DNA of 7,929 nucleotides, taken from NCBI GenBank assembly GCA_964410665.1, contig CAYPIE010000167.1, positions 1 through 7,929 on the forward strand. The letters are read 5' to 3'. The translations under genes were made by a program, and so were the position numbers. Of the stretch, positions 5,974-7,929 are shown piece after piece; within the stretch, counting starts at the first letter, position 1; each line of letters begins with the position of its first letter. A model generated the notes under the pieces. That model was not told where the DNA came from, made no database searches, and saw nothing but the letters and a program-made list of their open reading frames with translations. The stretch comes from CAYPIE01 sp964410665 (GTDB lineage Bacteria; Planctomycetota; Planctomycetia; Gemmatales; Gemmataceae).

Positions 5974-7596
5974 TCAATGATTGAAGCGGAATTCGGCGGA
6001 GGCTAGCAGGGCCCAGGCCAGCTCGGCCAGGGCCTGATCACGGTGGTCAGCATGCTCGGCCAGCACGTCGGCGACAATCGACTGTTCATCCGGGGTGGGC
6101 TTCCGGGTCAGAACGGCCAAAAACAGCTCCTCGGCGATGGCTGCCGGGGTATCCAGTTGGCGCAGCCGCCCGGTGAGGCTGTACTTGCGCGGCTTGAGCC
6201 AGTTGCGGATGGCAGGTCCGTGCTTGAGAAACAGCGTCTGTTCCAGGGTGGCCTCGAAGCCGTCACCGACCGGCTGGCCGGCCGGGTTGCCGAAGGTGCG
6301 GGCGAACGCGCGGATGTTGCCCGCCAGCTTCTTGTAAACGGCCGCTTCGGGGGCTTTGTCGCCCAGGGCCTGACGCTGAATCTCGATCTGGCCGGTGGCC
6401 TCGAGCACACTCCAAGCCAGCTGCTCTGGAGACAGCGGCTTGAGCGCGGCCACCGCAAAGCGATCGGCCGGGAGGTCCTCGGCCCCGGCGGGCAGAATGC
6501 TCGAACGCTGATAGGTCTTCGAAAGGACGATGGCCCGGATCAGTCGGCGGACGTTGAAGCCGTGTTGTTGAAAGTCCCGGGTCAACTGCTCGAGCAGCTC
6601 GGGGTGTGATGGCGGGTTGTCGCTGGCGTCCTGGTCGAGCGGGTGCACCAGGCCGCGGCCCATGAGCAGGGCCCAAAAGCGATTGACCGTCGTGCGGGCG
6701 AACGGCTGGTAGTCGCCCGCGGTCAGCTGCTTGGCCAGCTGTTCGCGGCGACTATAGCTGGGAATGCCCCGCGTTTTCTTGTTTGGAGCGGTCTGATAGG
6801 CTTGGTCTTTGGCCAGTTTCGGATCGACAATCGGCCTTCGGTCGGGCAGCCGCGGTGGCGTTGAGAGGACCGTCTTGGTCTCATCAAACACGTCAGAAAA
6901 AGACACCTCACCGTCGGCCTTCTCCCCGATGCTGGCTTTGTTGTCCTTGGCGTTGGGGAACAGATAGCTGCGATTCAGGAATGCCTGGATGCCGTAGAAG
7001 TCGGCTTGCTTGTAGTCGCGGACGACCGGGTGGTCATGGCACTCGGCACACTGAATGTTGCGGCCAACAAAAAGCCGCGAGATGTCGCGCGTCAGCTGCA
7101 ATGTATCGAGATCGCGGGCCAGCAGAAAGGTAGCGGCAGCCCGTTGCTTGGGATCAGCGCCGTCGGCCACCAACAGGGAGCGGATCAGCTCATCCCAGGG
7201 CTGGTTGGCCGCGAAGGCGGCGCGCAGGTACTCGTGCCAGGCGCCGGCGGAGATGCGCTTGGACCGGCGGCGGTCGAGCAGCAGCACATCCCAGACCTGA
7301 GCCAGGTGGCGGGCATGCTCGGGCCGGTGCAGGAGCTCCTCGACCAGCCGGGCGCGCTTGTCCGGGGAGTCATCGGCCAGAAAGGCTCGCGTTTCCGCCG
7401 CCGACGGGATGCGGCCAATCAGATCGAGTGACACCCGGCGTAAGAAACCTGCATCATCCGTGAATTGGGCCGTGGGCAGATCGGGTGGCAATCCCGCGGC
7501 GATCAGGACATCGATCTGCTGGTGCAGCGGCACCGGCGCGGGAGTGGACGGAGCCAGAACGAGGGCCAGCGCCCAGGAAAGGCTGAGGAAAGGCAT
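5974..7596 (-). CDS. DUF1549/DUF1553 domain protein, exported
   Basis: This 540-aa protein has the planctomycete DUF1549 (PF07583, about 25-205) and DUF1553 (PF07587, about 283-525) domains; its biochemical role is unknown. Landmarks are FLRRVSLDLIGRIPSAAETR (51-70), NIQCAECHDHPV (180-191), FARTTVNRFWALLMGRGLV (299-317), DNPPSHPELLEQL (326-338) and IVLSKTYQRSS (356-366). CAECH (183-187) has the CxxCH form of a c-type haem site, but the separate N-terminal cytochrome domain found in many larger relatives is absent. The frame is open from 7788. I start at the ATG at 7596 because GGAGAGGA (7603-7610) lies six bases upstream and the product then begins with a Sec-type signal, MPFLSLSWALALVLAPSTPA. 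The longer 604-aa version also has an AAGGA upstream, but its added 64 residues look unlike the family. First gene of the operon with the DUF1501 and WD40 genes. Confidence 0.92.
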   Translation of the reverse strand: MPFLSLSWALALVLAPSTPAPVPLHQQIDVLIAAGLPPDLPTAQFTDDAGFLRRVSLDLIGRIPSAAETRAFLADDSPDKRARLVEELLHRPEHARHLAQVWDVLLLDRRRSKRISAGAWHEYLRAAFAANQPWDELIRSLLVADGADPKQRAAATFLLARDLDTLQLTRDISRLFVGRNIQCAECHDHPVVRDYKQADFYGIQAFLNRSYLFPNAKDNKASIGEKADGEVSFSDVFDETKTVLSTPPRLPDRRPIVDPKLAKDQAYQTAPNKKTRGIPSYSRREQLAKQLTAGDYQPFARTTVNRFWALLMGRGLVHPLDQDASDNPPSHPELLEQLTRDFQQHGFNVRRLIRAIVLSKTYQRSSILPAGAEDLPADRFAVAALKPLSPEQLAWSVLEATGQIEIQRQALGDKAPEAAVYKKLAGNIRAFARTFGNPAGQPVGDGFEATLEQTLFLKHGPAIRNWLKPRKYSLTGRLRQLDTPAAIAEELFLAVLTRKPTPDEQSIVADVLAEHADHRDQALAELAWALLASAEFRFNH

Positions 7597-7602
7597 GTTG
7601 CA

Positions 7603-7610
7603 TCCTCTCC
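7603..7610 (-). promoter_or_regulatory. Shine-Dalgarno deciding the DUF1549/DUF1553 start
   Basis: The minus strand reads GGAGAGGA, six bases before the ATG at 7596. This start yields a typical hydrophobic signal peptide. The upstream ATG at 7788 has a rival AAGGA eight bases before it, but a transcript from the promoter at 7702-7731 would begin near 7695 and would not contain that start. Confidence 0.65.
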
Positions 7611-7701
7611 GGCACAGGAGGGTGGGGAGACCACCGACGCCAGGTCGGGGCGGGTCTTGTGGAGGGCTGGGACGGATAAACCAGTTCGGAAGGTATGGGC
7701 A

Positions 7702-7731
7702 ATAGTGCGGTATACCAATGGCCCCTGTCAA
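7702..7731 (-). promoter_or_regulatory. Candidate promoter of the DUF1549-DUF1501-WD40 operon
   Basis: On the minus strand a perfect TTGACA -35 box (7726-7731) is followed after 18 bp by CACTAT (7702-7707), a poor -10 with three of six consensus matches. The expected start is near 7695, about 100 bases before the ATG at 7596. The 8-bp palindrome GGTATACC (7709-7716) lies between the boxes and could be an operator. The -35 is strong and the -10 is weak, so confidence is moderate. Confidence 0.4.
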
Positions 7732-7781
7732 GAAGAATCTAGCGGAAAAGCAGAAAAGAGGATTGGACGATCCGTGACGGA

Positions 7782-7800
7782 AGGACATCCATATGGTCCT
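7782..7800. repeat. Short inverted repeats around CCATATGG
   Basis: AGGAC (7782-7786) and GTCCT (7796-7800) are inverted copies around a nine-base loop, and the 8-bp palindrome CCATATGG (7789-7796) lies within. The element is in the non-coding stretch 7597-7854, which otherwise holds only the operon leader and promoter. Its meaning is unclear and it could be chance. Confidence 0.3.
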
Positions 7801-7854
7801 TGCGGTCGTTCAGTGTTGCCAGAGCTGCAGACCTCCTTCGCAAGAACAGACGCA

Positions 7855-7929
7855 GCGAGTTGCGTTGCGAGAAGAAGCGGCAGGGGCGATTGCGGTGCGG
7901 GGAAAGAGGCAGAAGCGATTGCGATGCGT
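7855..7929 (-). repeat. Inverted copies of the left-edge repeat family (cut by the window end)
   Basis: Read on the minus strand, this stretch has two to three units of the repeat found at 61-270. It starts with CGCATCGCAATCGC at the window edge, continues through a TTCCCCGCA spacer and decays towards 7855. Bases 7890-7913 are an exact reverse complement of 72-95 (24 bases). The array probably continues beyond the window. No gene is seen here. Confidence 0.7.

Noticed and set aside
5939..5977. Longer DUF1501 product starting at TTG 5977
   Set aside because: The codon is TTG and it overlaps the stop of the preceding gene. The ATG at 5938 has a GGAGGG ribosome site and places the Tat motif correctly.
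5480..6609. Plus-strand open frames of 166 and 188 aa opposite the DUF1501 and DUF1549 genes
   Set aside because: These are antisense to well-supported genes, have low-complexity Gly/Val/Ala composition, and lack recognisable domains. They are by-products of GC-rich codon use.
7597..7788. 64-residue N-terminal extension of the DUF1549/DUF1553 protein
   Set aside because: The extension is Pro/Phe-rich and unlike the family, it precedes a complete signal peptide, and it spans the promoter candidate. An AAGGA before the ATG at 7788 leaves slight doubt.

Overview
The window looks like a piece of a GC-rich planctomycete chromosome (order Gemmatales/Pirellulales or a relative; exact placement is inference). 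The strongest evidence is the right half. It holds a DUF1549/DUF1553 protein followed by a Tat-exported DUF1501 protein, a pair that is greatly expanded in Planctomycetota and uncommon elsewhere, here followed by a WD40 propeller gene. Gene starts carry clear Shine-Dalgarno sequences. No rRNA, tRNA, transposase or CRISPR array was seen.

Layout, left to right. (1) 1-284: non-coding. It has a GC-rich hairpin (30-49) and then about eight degenerate copies of a 25-29 bp repeat with the core CGCAATCGCCTCTGCC. (2) 285-1868, minus: the carboxyltransferase (beta) subunit of an acyl-CoA carboxylase, closest to methylcrotonyl-CoA carboxylase, with no biotin-carrying alpha subunit beside it. (3) 1869-2102: divergent intergenic region with a good sigma70-like promoter facing right and an 8-bp inverted repeat upstream of the carboxylase gene. 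(4) 2103-2297, plus: a small 64-aa protein of unknown function. (5) 2298-2448: leader of the next gene, with two mutually exclusive hairpins, one covering the Shine-Dalgarno. (6) 2449-3627, plus: an enlarged RdgC-like recombination-associated protein. (7) 3639-7596, minus: a three-gene operon read from right to left: DUF1549/DUF1553 protein, DUF1501 protein, WD40 protein. (8) 7597-7929: operon upstream region with a TTGACA promoter candidate, ending in the same repeat family as the left edge but in inverted orientation.

How the genes may work together. In the operon, the first two proteins carry export signals (Sec-like and Tat) and probably act outside the cytoplasm. The third is a seven-bladed WD40 protein without a visible signal. 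Its start overlaps the DUF1501 stop (ATGA), which argues for coupled synthesis. The biochemical role of DUF1549/DUF1553/DUF1501 sets is not established, so I assign none. The small protein and the RdgC-like protein share a strand and could share the promoter at 1999-2026. The carboxylase subunit would act in leucine or related branched acyl-CoA breakdown, with a partner encoded elsewhere.

For two genes I chose internal start codons over the longest reading frames. The DUF1501 gene starts at 5938 and the DUF1549 gene at 7596, in both cases because of a Shine-Dalgarno and an export signal at the new N-terminus. I found no clearly new multi-gene system. The most unusual items are the inverted repeat arrays at both window edges, the switch-like leader of the RdgC-like gene, and the exported/non-exported mix in the overlapping operon.
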